The notes beneath the pieces were generated by a model that worked only from the letters and a program-made list of their open reading frames with translations, made no database searches and was not told the DNA's origin. Positions 31,607 through 41,010 of a stretch of DNA of 55,831 bases are shown piece by piece; position 1 is the stretch's first letter; each line of letters opens with the position of its first letter. Source of the stretch: VGMA01 sp964655475 (GTDB lineage: Bacteria; Chlamydiota; Chlamydiia; Chlamydiales; VGMA01). The stretch lies in the NCBI GenBank assembly GCA_964655475.1, contig CAZZMO010000009.1:1-55831 (forward strand), read 5' to 3'. Both the position numbers and the translations under genes were made by a program.

Positions 31607-32175
31607 TGAACGCGCTCTTGGATTAGGGTTAATAATCGATCTCTGTTGGCCGACTCTTTAATGGTGTAAGGAAGAATCACGGGATCCACAATCAGATTCT
31701 CTAATTCTTCTGTTAACATCTTGATGCTCGAAGCTTGCTTCGTTTTCGGGATCTTGTCAAGCTTTGTCAGGACGAATACAGTGGGGAAGGCATTCTCCAC
31801 ACACCATTCAATCATCTGCCAATCTTCTTTAGAAGGGGGGTGTCGAATGTCGAGAAGCTGCACGATCAATACGATCTTGGGGCTCGTCTCCAAATATTTT
31901 TGGATGTGGCGACCCCACGCATCTTTCACACTCTTTGCAGTTTGTGCAAATCCGTAGCCAGGTAGATCGACGAGGAGGTAGCGCTCTTCGACAGAGAAGA
32001 AGTTGATTTGAGATGTTTTCCCAGGCGTTGCCGAGGTTTTTGCAAGGTTCTTGACTTTTGTCAGGTGGTTGATGAGAGAGGATTTCCCTACATTGGACCT
32101 GCCAGAAAAGATCACCTCTTTCCCATGTTTTGGGTAGGGAGGGGTCGAAAATGAACCTAAAAATCTTATCCCCAT
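31603..32175 (-). CDS. engB: Ribosome biogenesis GTPase EngB/YsxC
   Basis: Small GTPase (190 residues) needed for 50S subunit assembly. Motifs: G1 GRSNVGKSSL, G2 region TPGKTSQINFF, G3 DLPGYGFA, G4 TKLDKI. The N terminus is short for the family but the GTPase core is complete. The gene overlaps tsaE by 10 bases upstream and dnaQ by four downstream, so it is tightly coupled in the DUF2709-tsaE-engB-dnaQ run. Confidence 0.95.
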   Translation of the reverse strand: MGIRFLGSFSTPPYPKHGKEVIFSGRSNVGKSSLINHLTKVKNLAKTSATPGKTSQINFFSVEERYLLVDLPGYGFAQTAKSVKDAWGRHIQKYLETSPKIVLIVQLLDIRHPPSKEDWQMIEWCVENAFPTVFVLTKLDKIPKTKQASSIKMLTEELENLIVDPVILPYTIKESANRDRLLTLIQERVQ

Positions 32176-32579
32176 ATAAACTCCCTTGTCTCTTCGTCAA
32201 TAGACGAGATGGTGATTTTTTCATGCGGCAAAGAGAGGAGAGATTCGATCCGGACGGGCCATTCAATCAGTGTGATGTAAGGCTTTCCAAGGTATTCTTC
32301 AAACCCTGCCAAGAGGAAATCGTCAGCTGACTTCAGACGGTAGAGGTCGAAATGGCAGACAATTTCTTGATTTTTTGTGCTGTAGAGATTCATGTACGTA
32401 AACGTAGGGGAAGTGATATCATCGACGGGAATTCCCGTTAGAGTGGAGATGACCCCTTTGGTAAAGGTCGTCTTCCCTGCCCCTAGATCTCCGTAGAGAG
32501 CTAAAATCGATCCAGGGACAAGCTTCCCTGCAATGACTTTAGCTAACGAAGTAGTCTCATCTATTGATCTACTGATCAC
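32166..32579 (-). CDS. tsaE: tRNA threonylcarbamoyladenosine ATPase subunit TsaE
   Basis: ATPase partner of TsaB/TsaD in making t6A37 of tRNA. P-loop GDLGAGKTTFTKG, then SPTFTYMNLY and a FDLYRL motif are classic. I start it at GTG 32579 (ISRSIDETTSLAK), giving 137 residues as in relatives. A longer frame to 32633 would overlap the upstream gene by 65 bases and add an unusual extension. The GTG lies inside the last codons of the DUF2709 gene (11-base overlap). Confidence 0.92.
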   Translation of the reverse strand: MISRSIDETTSLAKVIAGKLVPGSILALYGDLGAGKTTFTKGVISTLTGIPVDDITSPTFTYMNLYSTKNQEIVCHFDLYRLKSADDFLLAGFEEYLGKPYITLIEWPVRIESLLSLPHEKITISSIDEETREFIWG

Positions 32580-33300
32580 TCTCTTCTTCCATCCAACGCT
32601 CAATATGGCGCGCAAAGACTTCATGTTCGCCAAGGCTTTCTACAAATTCAGCGATTTTTGTCTCTTCGAGATATTTTTGGATGAAAGCGAGGAAGTTTTC
32701 TTCGATTTCAAATCGATTCTGCTTGGTGATGTCGCTAAAGCGGAGAGGTTTGATGTGATTTTTGACAAAATCTTCGACAACAGCTTTCTTGCTGTTAAAC
32801 AATTTTCCTGTGACAAACGAGGTGTAAACGATCTTAGTGATCGGCTCGCGCTGCTCTCGAATATAATTTTTGATGATCTCAGGGTCTTCTGATACGTAGA
32901 ATTTTTTAACCCTCATCCCATCTTTTCTTTCTGTGTTTTCTTTGCAGTTCAAAACCCAGTCGTAGATCGCATCCTGAGGATTCGGGTGGGTGTTGTCGCC
33001 GAAGACTTTACCTGAGAAAGGGCAAATGTAGACTCTTTTTGTCTCTTGATTGACGCTGGGAGCTCCTACTTGGATCTTGATCTCTGTCTCTCTCCAGAGC
33101 TTGTTTTGCTCTTCTAGCGACTTGATGAGCTCAGCTTCACTTTGGTAAATCTTTTTTTCTCGAACAAAAACAACAGGCTCGAGACGAAACTTCTTTTCCA
33201 AATAGTACAAATAAGTGCTTGTCAAATCTGCTTTGCGGTTTTTCTTTAAGAAACCTTCAAGCTCAGCCACTAGGGGGTCTGAGACGATCAATTTACTCAT
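32569..33300 (-). CDS. DUF2709 chlamydial conserved protein (CT538-like)
   Basis: This soluble protein of 243 residues matches my memory of the chlamydia-specific DUF2709 family by content and by place next to tsaE and dnaQ. It is rich in charged residues, contains VYICPFSGKVFGDNTHPNP, with two cysteines, and repeats a similar theme VYTSFVTGKLFNSKK, hinting at an internal duplication. ATG 33300 follows GGAGAAAGGA and is preferred to a TTG four codons earlier. Function unknown; first gene of the operon to pgk. Confidence 0.82.
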   Translation of the reverse strand: MSKLIVSDPLVAELEGFLKKNRKADLTSTYLYYLEKKFRLEPVVFVREKKIYQSEAELIKSLEEQNKLWRETEIKIQVGAPSVNQETKRVYICPFSGKVFGDNTHPNPQDAIYDWVLNCKENTERKDGMRVKKFYVSEDPEIIKNYIREQREPITKIVYTSFVTGKLFNSKKAVVEDFVKNHIKPLRFSDITKQNRFEIEENFLAFIQKYLEETKIAEFVESLGEHEVFARHIERWMEEESDQ

Positions 33301-33366
33301 TCCTTTCTCCAAACTTTGGTGAAAGCTTATCCTGTCGCCCTAATTATGATCAACCAAAGATTATAC

Positions 33367-33395
33367 TTGTTTGGAGAGCTCTCTCTGTGTTAGGA
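33367..33395 (+). promoter_or_regulatory. Possible promoter of the leuDH-argS operon
   Basis: TTGTTT (33367-33372), a 17-base spacer and TTAGGA (33390-33395). The ribosome site AAAGG precedes ATG 33428. Confidence 0.4.
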
Positions 33396-33427
33396 TGCCT
33401 CCAAAAATTTTTACGTAAAGGTAAGCG

Positions 33428-34510
33428 ATGCCTCTTGTTATCCAAGAAATAGAAATGGCTGATTATGAAAAGGTCATTTATGCAGAAGACCTCGACGTAG
33501 GGCTCTCTTGTTTCATTGCGGTTCACAGTACCGTGCTCGGCCCCGCCGTAGGTGGAATCAGAATCCACCCCTATGCCTCCAAAGACCTCGCTCTTAAAGA
33601 CGCTCTAAGGCTTTCTAAAGCAATGACTTACAAGTCAGCTCTCGCAGAGTGTGGCTTCGGAGGAGGGAAAAGTGTCATCCTCCTCGATCCCAAAAAGAAG
33701 ACAGCCCCCCTTTTACAAAAATTTGCTGAAGTGGTCCATTCTCTTCAGGGGAAGTATTTTTGTGCAGAAGATAGTGGCTGCAGCCCTGAAGACATCGTCT
33801 TGATTAGAAAAACGACCCCTTATGTTCTGGGTCTTAAAGGAAATCCCAGCCCTTATACAGCGTGGGGAACTTTGAGAAGCATCCAAGCTACCTTAGAGTA
33901 TATGGATGGCTCTTCCAACCTTGAAGGGAAGATTGTCGCTATTCAAGGGATCGGAGCAGTAGGCTACCACCTTGCAGAGATGCTCTTTTGGCAAGGAGCG
34001 AATCTCATCGTGACTGACGTACATCCTGAAAGGATCCAGGAAGTCAAAAAGAAATTTGGCGCTATTGCTGTAGCCCCTAGCGATATTTTGGAGATGAGAT
34101 GTGATATTTTATCCCCATGCGCTCTGGGGGGAGTGTTCAACACAAGTACCATCGATACTCTACACTGCCGAGCTGTAGTCGGATGTGCGAATAACCAACT
34201 CGAATTTCCTGAAGATGCCCACCGTCTGAAGAGAAAAGGGATCCTCTATGCTCCCGATTTTCTCGTGAATGCAGGTGGAGTGATCAATGTTCAGATGGAA
34301 ATGGATCACAAAGAATATGATCCACTCATCGCAAGAGCTGCCGTTGATAAGATCTATAAAAGGCTCTTATCGGTCTTTCATATCGCTGAAAAAAACCACT
34401 ACACGACCGATTTTGCTGCGATCCAGCTCGCTAAACATAGACTCCGTTATGGCATTGGCAAAAGAACGACCCCTCCCCTCCAAATGCAACGTGAGCATGC
34501 CCTTACATGA
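33428..34510 (+). CDS. Leucine/Glu/Phe/Val dehydrogenase family protein
   Basis: NAD-dependent oxidative deaminase of branched-chain or related amino acids, 360 residues. It shows GPAVGGIRIHPY, the catalytic-lysine regions LSKAMTYKSALAECGFGGGKS, EDSGCSPEDI, and the nucleotide-binding loop AIQGIGAVGYHLAE. Length and motifs fit leucine dehydrogenase better than glutamate dehydrogenase; Chlamydia has a similar gene annotated as leucine dehydrogenase. Its stop overlaps the argS start as ATGA, so the two are coupled. Confidence 0.9.
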   Translation: MPLVIQEIEMADYEKVIYAEDLDVGLSCFIAVHSTVLGPAVGGIRIHPYASKDLALKDALRLSKAMTYKSALAECGFGGGKSVILLDPKKKTAPLLQKFAEVVHSLQGKYFCAEDSGCSPEDIVLIRKTTPYVLGLKGNPSPYTAWGTLRSIQATLEYMDGSSNLEGKIVAIQGIGAVGYHLAEMLFWQGANLIVTDVHPERIQEVKKKFGAIAVAPSDILEMRCDILSPCALGGVFNTSTIDTLHCRAVVGCANNQLEFPEDAHRLKRKGILYAPDFLVNAGGVINVQMEMDHKEYDPLIARAAVDKIYKRLLSVFHIAEKNHYTTDFAAIQLAKHRLRYGIGKRTTPPLQMQREHALT

Positions 34511-36183
34511 AGACATTGAAGCACCTCTTAGAAGAAATTTTTCAAGCAGAGATTGTTGAGACTGCAAACGAAAAGTTTGGCCATTATCAATGCAACCGTG
34601 CGATGCAAGAGGCAAAAGAGACGAAAAAAAATCCTCGAGAGGTGGCAGCTTCGATTGTAAAAGAGGTGGAAGCTCAGCAGGTTGGATTCATCGAAAAGCT
34701 AGAGATCGCAGGACCTGGATTCATCAATATTACCATCAAGAAAGGATCTCTTAGTCAAGACCTCAGCGACATGTTGAAAAATCCTGACTTAGGGGTAATG
34801 AAGCCTAAAAAACAGCGAGTTATTGTAGAGTTCTCTTCTCCCAACATCGCTAAAGATCTTCATGTAGGGCACCTTCGCTCTACCATCATTGGAGATTCAC
34901 TAGCCCGCATCTTTGAATTTTTAGGACATGATGTCATCCGCTTGAATCATGTAGGAGATTGGGGAACGCAATTTGGGATGCTTATCTGTTATCTGAAAGA
35001 ATTTCACAAAGAAGTGATTGAAAGAGCAGATCGAGCAAACCTCGATGATCTGGTCATTTGGTACAAGAAAGCAAAAGAGAAGTTCGATGAGGATAGCGCA
35101 TTCAAAAAACGTTCCCAAGAAGAGGTGGTAAAGCTCCAAGGGGGCTCGCCTGATAGCTTAAAAGTGTGGGGGCAAATTTGTGAGATCTCGAGAAGGCGCT
35201 TCAATGAAATTTACTCACTTCTCCATGTTGTGAATCAGGAGAGAGGGGAATCGTTTTACAACCCTTACCTCGCTTCGGTGATTAAGGATTTTGAGGACAA
35301 GGGACTTGTCACCATTTCAGATGGGGCCAAATGTGTCTTCATGGAGGGCTTTCAAGGGATGGAAGGGGAGCCCTTACCTCTCATCATCCAAAAAAGTGAC
35401 GGTGGCTTCAACTATGCCGCTACCGACCTTGCCGCTTTCAAATACCGAACAAGAGAAGATCTGGCAGAGAGAATCTTAGTCGTGACCGATGGTGGGCAGA
35501 AGCTCCATTTTTCTATGGTCTCCAAAGCAGCGGAGCTCGTCGGTTATCTCAATCCTGAAAAGTGTCGCTTCGATCATGTCACCTTTGGAGTGGTCCTTGG
35601 GGAAGATGGGAAGAAGTTCAAAACGAGAAGTGGCGATACTGTGCGTCTGATCGATCTACTCTTAGAAGCGATTGCAAAGGCAAAAGAGATCTTGACAGAG
35701 CGTCTTTCAGAAGACATAGAAGAAGCTTCTAAAGTTCTTGGTATCAACGCTGTAAAGTATGCAGACCTCTCTTCTAGCCGAACAAAAGACTACACATTTA
35801 GTTTTGAGAGGATGTTAAAATTTCAGGGAAATACAGCAGTCTTTCTCCTTTATTCTTATGTAAGGATCAGAAGCATTCAGCGTAAAGTTGCCTCTCTTGA
35901 GAACTCTGCCCTGATTGCTCTCGATCACCCTTCAGAGATTTCTCTAGGTCTTCACCTCAGGCGTTTTGGGGAAGTGCTCATGGTTGTAGAACAAGAGCTT
36001 ACACCTCACTCTCTTGCAGAGTATCTTTATGCCCTTGCTGAAAAATTCAATGCCTTCTTTCGCGATTGCCGCGTTGAGGGGGACAAAGAAGAGGCTTCTC
36101 GCCTTGCCCTTTGTGAGTTAACAGCGAAGGTTCTCGAAAAAGGTCTTCATCTTCTTGGACTTAAAACTCTAGAAAAAATGTAA
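34507..36183 (+). CDS. argS: Arginyl-tRNA synthetase
   Basis: Class I synthetase, 558 residues, charging tRNA-Arg (one such tRNA is at 173-246). The HIGH motif is HVGH within SPNIAKDLHVGHLRSTIIGD. The N-terminal Add-1 domain recognises the tRNA elbow, and the DALR anticodon-binding domain is at the C terminus (YVRIRSIQRK to the end). The KMSKS loop is degenerate (KKFKTRSGD), as is common in ArgRS. The start ATG 34507 is shared with the upstream stop. Confidence 0.97.
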   Translation: MKTLKHLLEEIFQAEIVETANEKFGHYQCNRAMQEAKETKKNPREVAASIVKEVEAQQVGFIEKLEIAGPGFINITIKKGSLSQDLSDMLKNPDLGVMKPKKQRVIVEFSSPNIAKDLHVGHLRSTIIGDSLARIFEFLGHDVIRLNHVGDWGTQFGMLICYLKEFHKEVIERADRANLDDLVIWYKKAKEKFDEDSAFKKRSQEEVVKLQGGSPDSLKVWGQICEISRRRFNEIYSLLHVVNQERGESFYNPYLASVIKDFEDKGLVTISDGAKCVFMEGFQGMEGEPLPLIIQKSDGGFNYAATDLAAFKYRTREDLAERILVVTDGGQKLHFSMVSKAAELVGYLNPEKCRFDHVTFGVVLGEDGKKFKTRSGDTVRLIDLLLEAIAKAKEILTERLSEDIEEASKVLGINAVKYADLSSSRTKDYTFSFERMLKFQGNTAVFLLYSYVRIRSIQRKVASLENSALIALDHPSEISLGLHLRRFGEVLMVVEQELTPHSLAEYLYALAEKFNAFFRDCRVEGDKEEASRLALCELTAKVLEKGLHLLGLKTLEKM

Positions 36184-36250
36184 TCTTTAAAAAAAATTAT
36201 TATTGTAAAATATCTTTTATCTGCTAGTGGTAGATAAACAGGAGTTTGTC

Positions 36251-37576
36251 ATGAGTATAAAAGGGGTGGGGCAAGGACCTGCTTGGCCGCAGCCTACAGA
36301 TGCCTTTGCAGTAAGGTTTCGAGAGAGGGCTGCAGAATTAAGAATGGTAGGCTGTGCACCGCAAGATGCTCACACTATGTTAGCGGATGATTTGACTCAC
36401 GAAGTCAACTCCGTTTTAAAGGCTAAAGGGAAAGAGGCAGCCTCTGATTTAGTGATCAGTGTGTTAGAAAACATCCTTGAAAATGAAGATGATGTTTTCT
36501 ATAACAGACAGTTATTTGTCACCTGTTTAGAAAAAATCAATCAAGATAGCCGCGGTCTTCTATCCACCGATATTGGTAACCGAATGCTTGGTTATCTCTA
36601 TAACAATAAGATTGTCGGAACTGAGTCAGAGAGAAGCCTTCTCAAAAGAGGGGTCAAAACCCTCGTAGGGCATGGCTTTTTTGAAAAAATGGGATTAGAG
36701 AGATACTTAAGTGCACATCGAGATGAGATGAATCATATCGATCGGACGACTAAAAATGTTGAACGAGTTCGCAGATACGAAAAATTCTATCATGAAGAAG
36801 TAGAAGGGATTGAGCTCAGTACCAATGCTCATAGAAGACTTCACGACCTACAATTGAAAGTACACGCTCTCGCAGAAGAGCCCATCATGCAGCACCAGAG
36901 AAAAGCAGTTATTCCTCCTGAAGGGAAAACTGTTCGCAATCCCCCACCATCAAAATCTCATGGCGCTCCAATAGAGAGAAATCCTCTCAACGAAGGAAAA
37001 ACAGATAGAAGTGCTCCAGTGCCTCTTAAAGGTCCTCATAAAGCAGGGCCTCCTCCTGAAATAACAGGAGCGGAGAGAAAAGCTGTAGGAGCGCCACCTA
37101 CGGGTTATAATCCTAGCCGGATGCCCCCTTTTACAACTTTTTTTCAAGACTATAGAAGAAGAAGAGAAGCCTACATGGCTGCTACTAGGGCTGTCAATGA
37201 GACTGCTTTTTCTAGGCTATCTCGTGACGAGCAGATGGCAGTTCAAACCGATCTATCAGAAAAGAGGCGAGCTTTTGAAGACTTGAGACCACTTTTGAAA
37301 AATTACAGCTCTCGTGAAATCAGAGAGCTCTGCCGCAATGAATATAAAGATGCAACACCAGCGAGGCAAAATAAAATCGATAATATGATCCAGATGATTG
37401 AAGGACACGTTCGTAATGGGGCAGTATATGGAGTTTTAAATGTATTTGATGAGGCAGATGAGCCTCTCTTTGAAGCCCTCTTTTTTTGTGTTGCAGATTA
37501 TTATCCAAAAAGTGTGGCGCAAGTAGGAATCTCTGCAATGAAAGATGCTTTAAGCGGCGTCCCAAAAAAGAAGTAA
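36251..37576 (+). CDS. Hypothetical protein with Pro-rich linker (paralogue of 37596)
   Basis: Not a known family. ATG 36251 follows CAGGAG and is preferred to a GTG at 36227; the product is 441 residues. Three parts are visible: a helical N-terminal domain (about 1-215), a Pro/Lys-rich linker (about 220-300, with PPEGKTVRNPPPSK and KGPHKAGPPPEI) and a helical C-terminal domain ending near NGAVYGVLNVF. The next gene encodes a protein of the same order of domains. No Sec signal or membrane segment. The design (globular domain, Pro-rich linker, lineage-specific, tandem copies) is typical of secreted effectors, but this is inference. Confidence 0.7.
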   Translation: MSIKGVGQGPAWPQPTDAFAVRFRERAAELRMVGCAPQDAHTMLADDLTHEVNSVLKAKGKEAASDLVISVLENILENEDDVFYNRQLFVTCLEKINQDSRGLLSTDIGNRMLGYLYNNKIVGTESERSLLKRGVKTLVGHGFFEKMGLERYLSAHRDEMNHIDRTTKNVERVRRYEKFYHEEVEGIELSTNAHRRLHDLQLKVHALAEEPIMQHQRKAVIPPEGKTVRNPPPSKSHGAPIERNPLNEGKTDRSAPVPLKGPHKAGPPPEITGAERKAVGAPPTGYNPSRMPPFTTFFQDYRRRREAYMAATRAVNETAFSRLSRDEQMAVQTDLSEKRRAFEDLRPLLKNYSSREIRELCRNEYKDATPARQNKIDNMIQMIEGHVRNGAVYGVLNVFDEADEPLFEALFFCVADYYPKSVAQVGISAMKDALSGVPKKK

Positions 37577-37595
37577 TCTATTCAGGAGGATCGTT

Positions 37596-38735
37596 ATGTC
37601 AGCTGCAAGAATAGGGGCGAACCCTCCCATCCCGCCTGAAGGAAATGGCCCTTCCTCAAATACATTCCAAGAGAGTTTTCGTCGTAGATTCGAGGAATTG
37701 GATCAGGTAAGACGCCAAAGCCCTGAATCGATGTCATCTGAATTGATGCATGATCTACTCGTTGATGACCTCATTCTTGGGGTGAATGATGCCTTCAGAA
37801 GGGGAAGAAAAGATGCCGCTACAGACCGGATGATCAGCGTATTGGAAGATATGCTCGAGAGGAGTAATGATAAAAACTACCAAGGATATGATGGAAGCAT
37901 TATCAGAGAAGCGCTCACAAGGCTCAACCAAGATCCGAAGACCATCCTATCTAGTGATGTTGCAGAAAGGATGTTGGAAAGGCTCTACAATAGTCATAAA
38001 AATGAAGAAAGTACATCACTGATGTTCTGGCTTTCGTTCTTCACGAGAGAAGGATTCGTCGATAAAATCCACTTAAATCAGTACTATACCGATCACTATC
38101 GAGAACTTTCTCAAAAGCAAACAAATGCGAAGTGTTACCAATTCATAGAAGACAACATCAATCGGCAGCCTTTATCGAGAATGGCAGAAGAGCGATTACA
38201 TGTTTTAAGAAAAGCTCAAGTGAAAGTGGCACCTTCGAGAGAAATGCTCCATGTGGTGAAAACAAAAATCCATCCACTCCCTGCTCTCCCTTCCATTCAA
38301 CAATTTCTTGCCGAATTAGAGAGTTTGAGAAAAGAGGAAAAGAAAGCCAAAGCACGCCTTGATGTTGCAGGTGAAAGTGGCTCGACATCTGAGCAAAAAG
38401 AGGCGCAATCGGCATGGAACCGCGCCAATCGCGCCTGCGATGCCATGAGAAAAAAAGCCCTTCAATATGATCGAGCGCTCCTCGCAACAGCTTGCCGGGA
38501 AAAATACTTCGGGCTAGATAGAAGGGGACAAGATAGCATCCAATCTCAAATTGCAGAGATGAGGACAAAGGGGGAGATGGGAGCTGTCTATGGCCCTGAG
38601 AACCTTTTAGAAGAGATGCCCGTTGAATTTGAGGCTTACTACTATGCTGCAGGTGGAGATAGAGAATCTGCTAGCATCATCGCAGCTACCGAAGCGCTCG
38701 AGCAGGCGATCATGCCTGGCTATCGGACAGATTAA
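37596..38735 (+). CDS. Hypothetical protein, tandem paralogue of 36251
   Basis: This 379-residue protein, 19 bases after its relative and with a strong AGGAGG ribosome site. Shared landmarks: FRRRFEELDQ with FAVRFRERAAEL, MHDLLVDDLILGVNDAF with AHTMLADDLTHEVNSVL, RMISVLEDMLE with LVISVLENILE, and GAVYG near both C termini. The long Pro-rich linker of the first copy is reduced here to a short segment, and a charged coiled-coil-like stretch (about 230-280) is present. The stop overlaps the convergent epmB stop (TTAA). Function unknown. Confidence 0.7.
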   Translation: MSAARIGANPPIPPEGNGPSSNTFQESFRRRFEELDQVRRQSPESMSSELMHDLLVDDLILGVNDAFRRGRKDAATDRMISVLEDMLERSNDKNYQGYDGSIIREALTRLNQDPKTILSSDVAERMLERLYNSHKNEESTSLMFWLSFFTREGFVDKIHLNQYYTDHYRELSQKQTNAKCYQFIEDNINRQPLSRMAEERLHVLRKAQVKVAPSREMLHVVKTKIHPLPALPSIQQFLAELESLRKEEKKAKARLDVAGESGSTSEQKEAQSAWNRANRACDAMRKKALQYDRALLATACREKYFGLDRRGQDSIQSQIAEMRTKGEMGAVYGPENLLEEMPVEFEAYYYAAGGDRESASIIAATEALEQAIMPGYRTD

Positions 38736-39706
38736 CACATTTTTAGAAGGGGAGTTTTATTCGGCTCACCTGGAATTTCTTTGACAAATCGGGGAATCGC
38801 ATAACCAGGAAGCTCTTTTCTCAGCTCTTCAATGATCTCAAGCCCTTGTTCAATCGGAGCTTCAAAGTGTAACGCTCCCTCTACTGAGTCAAGAGAGTGG
38901 AGATAATAAGGGAGGATTCCTTGCGACACTAAGGAGAAGAGCAGCTCCTTGAGGGTCTTTACTGAATCGTTGACATCCTTTAAAAAAACGGTCTGAGACA
39001 ATACAAGGATCCCTAATTTTTGAATCTCCTTCACCTTCATGAAGAGCTCATCATCGAGTTCATTCGGATGGTTGATGTGGAGAATCATGACGATCTGTTT
39101 TGAGATCTTTTTCAAAATTTCGAGAAATTCTACAGAGATCCTTTCAGGGATGCCAATCGGGAACCTCGTGTGAAAGCGGATGATCTTGATGTGGTCGATC
39201 GCATCGAGCCTTTCTAATAGAGATTCAAGCTCTCGGTCTGAAAGAGAAAGGGGATCTCCTCCCGACAAGATTACTTCATGAAGGGATGGGTCATTTTGAA
39301 TGAGGTCGATCTCTTTTTCAAAGGTTCTATAGGAGCTATCATAGTCGTAGTTTTGCCTAAAGCAGAAGCGGCAGTGCATGGCGCAGGCTCCACTTGCAAT
39401 GACGAGAGCTCTCCCTTGGTATTTTTGTAAGAGGTGGGGAGTCCTTTGAAAGGAGCGATCAGAAACGGGGTCTAAAATCCCTTTTTCCCCTTTTTCGAGC
39501 TCTTTTTTCAAGGGGACAAATTGTAGGAAGAGGGGATCTTTCGGGTCGTTTTTCCCCATTTTATCGGCAAGTCGTCTCGGTACATTGAGACAAAACTTTG
39601 CTTTTTCAAGAATTTTTTTGCGGTTTTCTTCGTCAAAGGCCAGGTAATCGAGAAGGTGGGGCGTTTGATGAAAATTCGTCTTTAAAATGGATTTCCAAGG
39701 TGTCAT
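38732..39706 (-). CDS. epmB: EpmB/KamA-type radical SAM lysine 2,3-aminomutase family protein
   Basis: Radical SAM enzyme of 324 residues. The iron-sulfur motif is CAMHCRFC (CxxxCxxC), preceded by QKYQGRALVIASGA and followed by VILSGGDPLSLSD. Short length and C terminus (FVKEIPGEPNKTPL) resemble EpmB, which makes beta-lysine for modification of elongation factor P, rather than catabolic KamA. EpmA and efp are not in this window. Its stop codon overlaps the stop of the convergent paralogue gene. Confidence 0.87.
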   Translation of the reverse strand: MTPWKSILKTNFHQTPHLLDYLAFDEENRKKILEKAKFCLNVPRRLADKMGKNDPKDPLFLQFVPLKKELEKGEKGILDPVSDRSFQRTPHLLQKYQGRALVIASGACAMHCRFCFRQNYDYDSSYRTFEKEIDLIQNDPSLHEVILSGGDPLSLSDRELESLLERLDAIDHIKIIRFHTRFPIGIPERISVEFLEILKKISKQIVMILHINHPNELDDELFMKVKEIQKLGILVLSQTVFLKDVNDSVKTLKELLFSLVSQGILPYYLHSLDSVEGALHFEAPIEQGLEIIEELRKELPGYAIPRFVKEIPGEPNKTPLLKMC

Positions 39707-39738
39707 AACGGAAGAGAGTATACACGACTTCCCTCTTT

Positions 39739-41001
39739 TTACGCCTCTTCAGAAATAGGGCAGCTCGATAGATCGAGGAATTCAAGGTGTGGAAATTTTT
39801 CTTTAGAGAAGGTTCCGAGGTGAGTCAGATTGGGATTGTAGCTCAAATTGAGAGAGAGGAGCTTCGTCATCTTCTCTAAATTAGCAGGGAACGATGCAAA
39901 ACGGTTGTTCATCAGATTGAGGTGCTGGAGTCTATGATTCGATTGTTTAATCGAGGGGAGGTAGACGATGAAGTTTCCTGCCAAAAAAAGGACTTCGAGA
40001 GAGGGGATTTGGAGCCATTCTTGGGAGATTGCATGGATGTAATTGGATGAAGCATCAAAAAATCTTAATTTTGGCATCCGAGGCTCTTCTGTCAATGCTT
40101 TCACATGACAGCGTGTCATCGTTACAGTTTCTAGATGGGGGGAAGAGGGGAGAGTCGAGAGGGGGTTCTGATCTAAATGTAACGTTACAATCGGAGAGGA
40201 TTCAAAAGAGGGAAGCGTTTTGATGTGGTTATTCCGGAGATCAAGTTTTTTAAGAGTTTGAATCGCTAAGATCGTCGGAGGGATTGTCACCATCCCCACA
40301 TTCTGGAGGGTCAATTCCTCGAGATGGCAATTTTCTGGAATCGTAAAGGCTTTTAAAGGGCTCGTATCGATGTGGAAGTGGGTGAGTTTTGGTCTCATCA
40401 ACCAGCTATCATCGATGTAGGTGAGCTTTGGGCAAAAACGGAGATCGAGTTTTTTCAATCGAGGTAGATGAATGTTAAAAAGGGGTTTCAATTCGACAAT
40501 GGCCGTGTGGGACAAGGTAAGCTCTTTTAAATGGTAGAGCTTAGCCCAAGAGTTAGGGAACGTTTTGAGGGGGTTATTCGATAAACAAAGAACTTCCAGA
40601 TCGGGCCACTGATCTTCAGGAAGTTCAGGCAAGATTTCGATCCCAGTTCTATGAAGATCGAGGTGGCGAAGCTTTTGAAATAAAAAGAGTTCCACAGGTA
40701 GAGAGTAAAGCTCTAGCTCTTCTTTCGGATCGATCACGATCTCTTCAATGAGATCGAGGTGCTTTTGGTGGCGAAGGAGCCAAGAGCGGATCGAGCGCAC
40801 TCCAGCAGTAGGAGATGGGAGGGGAGTGGGAAGTTCTGTTTGAGAGAGAAGTGGGTGGAATACTTTTGACCAAAGCTGCTGTAAATCAGATCCTTGATGA
40901 AAGTGGGGTTTCGGTGTTACACGTCTCATCTCTTGCCGATGAGCGGCAATCAAAAGGAGAAAGACAAAGAGGATAATCCCGACAATTAGTAAGTATTCCA
41001 T
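39739..41001 (-). CDS. Membrane-anchored leucine-rich-repeat protein
   Basis: The 420-residue product begins with a membrane helix (MEYLLIVGIILFVFLLLIAA), then a short basic linker and about a dozen leucine-rich repeats, such as LEVLCLSNNPLKTFP, LKKLDLRNNHIKTLP and LSLNLSYNPNLTHL. No cytoplasmic enzyme domain follows, so the repeats probably face the envelope or the outside and bind protein. ATG 41001 is preferred to an upstream frame opening at 41022. The promoter has an extended -10 only nine bases before the ATG. The coding sequence contains the 12-mer palindrome TGTAACGTTACA (40178-40189). Confidence 0.83.
   Translation of the reverse strand: MEYLLIVGIILFVFLLLIAAHRQEMRRVTPKPHFHQGSDLQQLWSKVFHPLLSQTELPTPLPSPTAGVRSIRSWLLRHQKHLDLIEEIVIDPKEELELYSLPVELFLFQKLRHLDLHRTGIEILPELPEDQWPDLEVLCLSNNPLKTFPNSWAKLYHLKELTLSHTAIVELKPLFNIHLPRLKKLDLRFCPKLTYIDDSWLMRPKLTHFHIDTSPLKAFTIPENCHLEELTLQNVGMVTIPPTILAIQTLKKLDLRNNHIKTLPSFESSPIVTLHLDQNPLSTLPSSPHLETVTMTRCHVKALTEEPRMPKLRFFDASSNYIHAISQEWLQIPSLEVLFLAGNFIVYLPSIKQSNHRLQHLNLMNNRFASFPANLEKMTKLLSLNLSYNPNLTHLGTFSKEKFPHLEFLDLSSCPISEEA
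40178..40189. repeat. Third copy of the 12-mer palindrome TGTAACGTTACA
   Basis: Exact match to the two half-sites at 3741-3752 and 3762-3773. Here it lies inside the LRR coding sequence and encodes ordinary repeat residues (Val-Thr-Leu). Confidence 0.6.
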
Positions 41002-41010
41002 AAATTGAGG

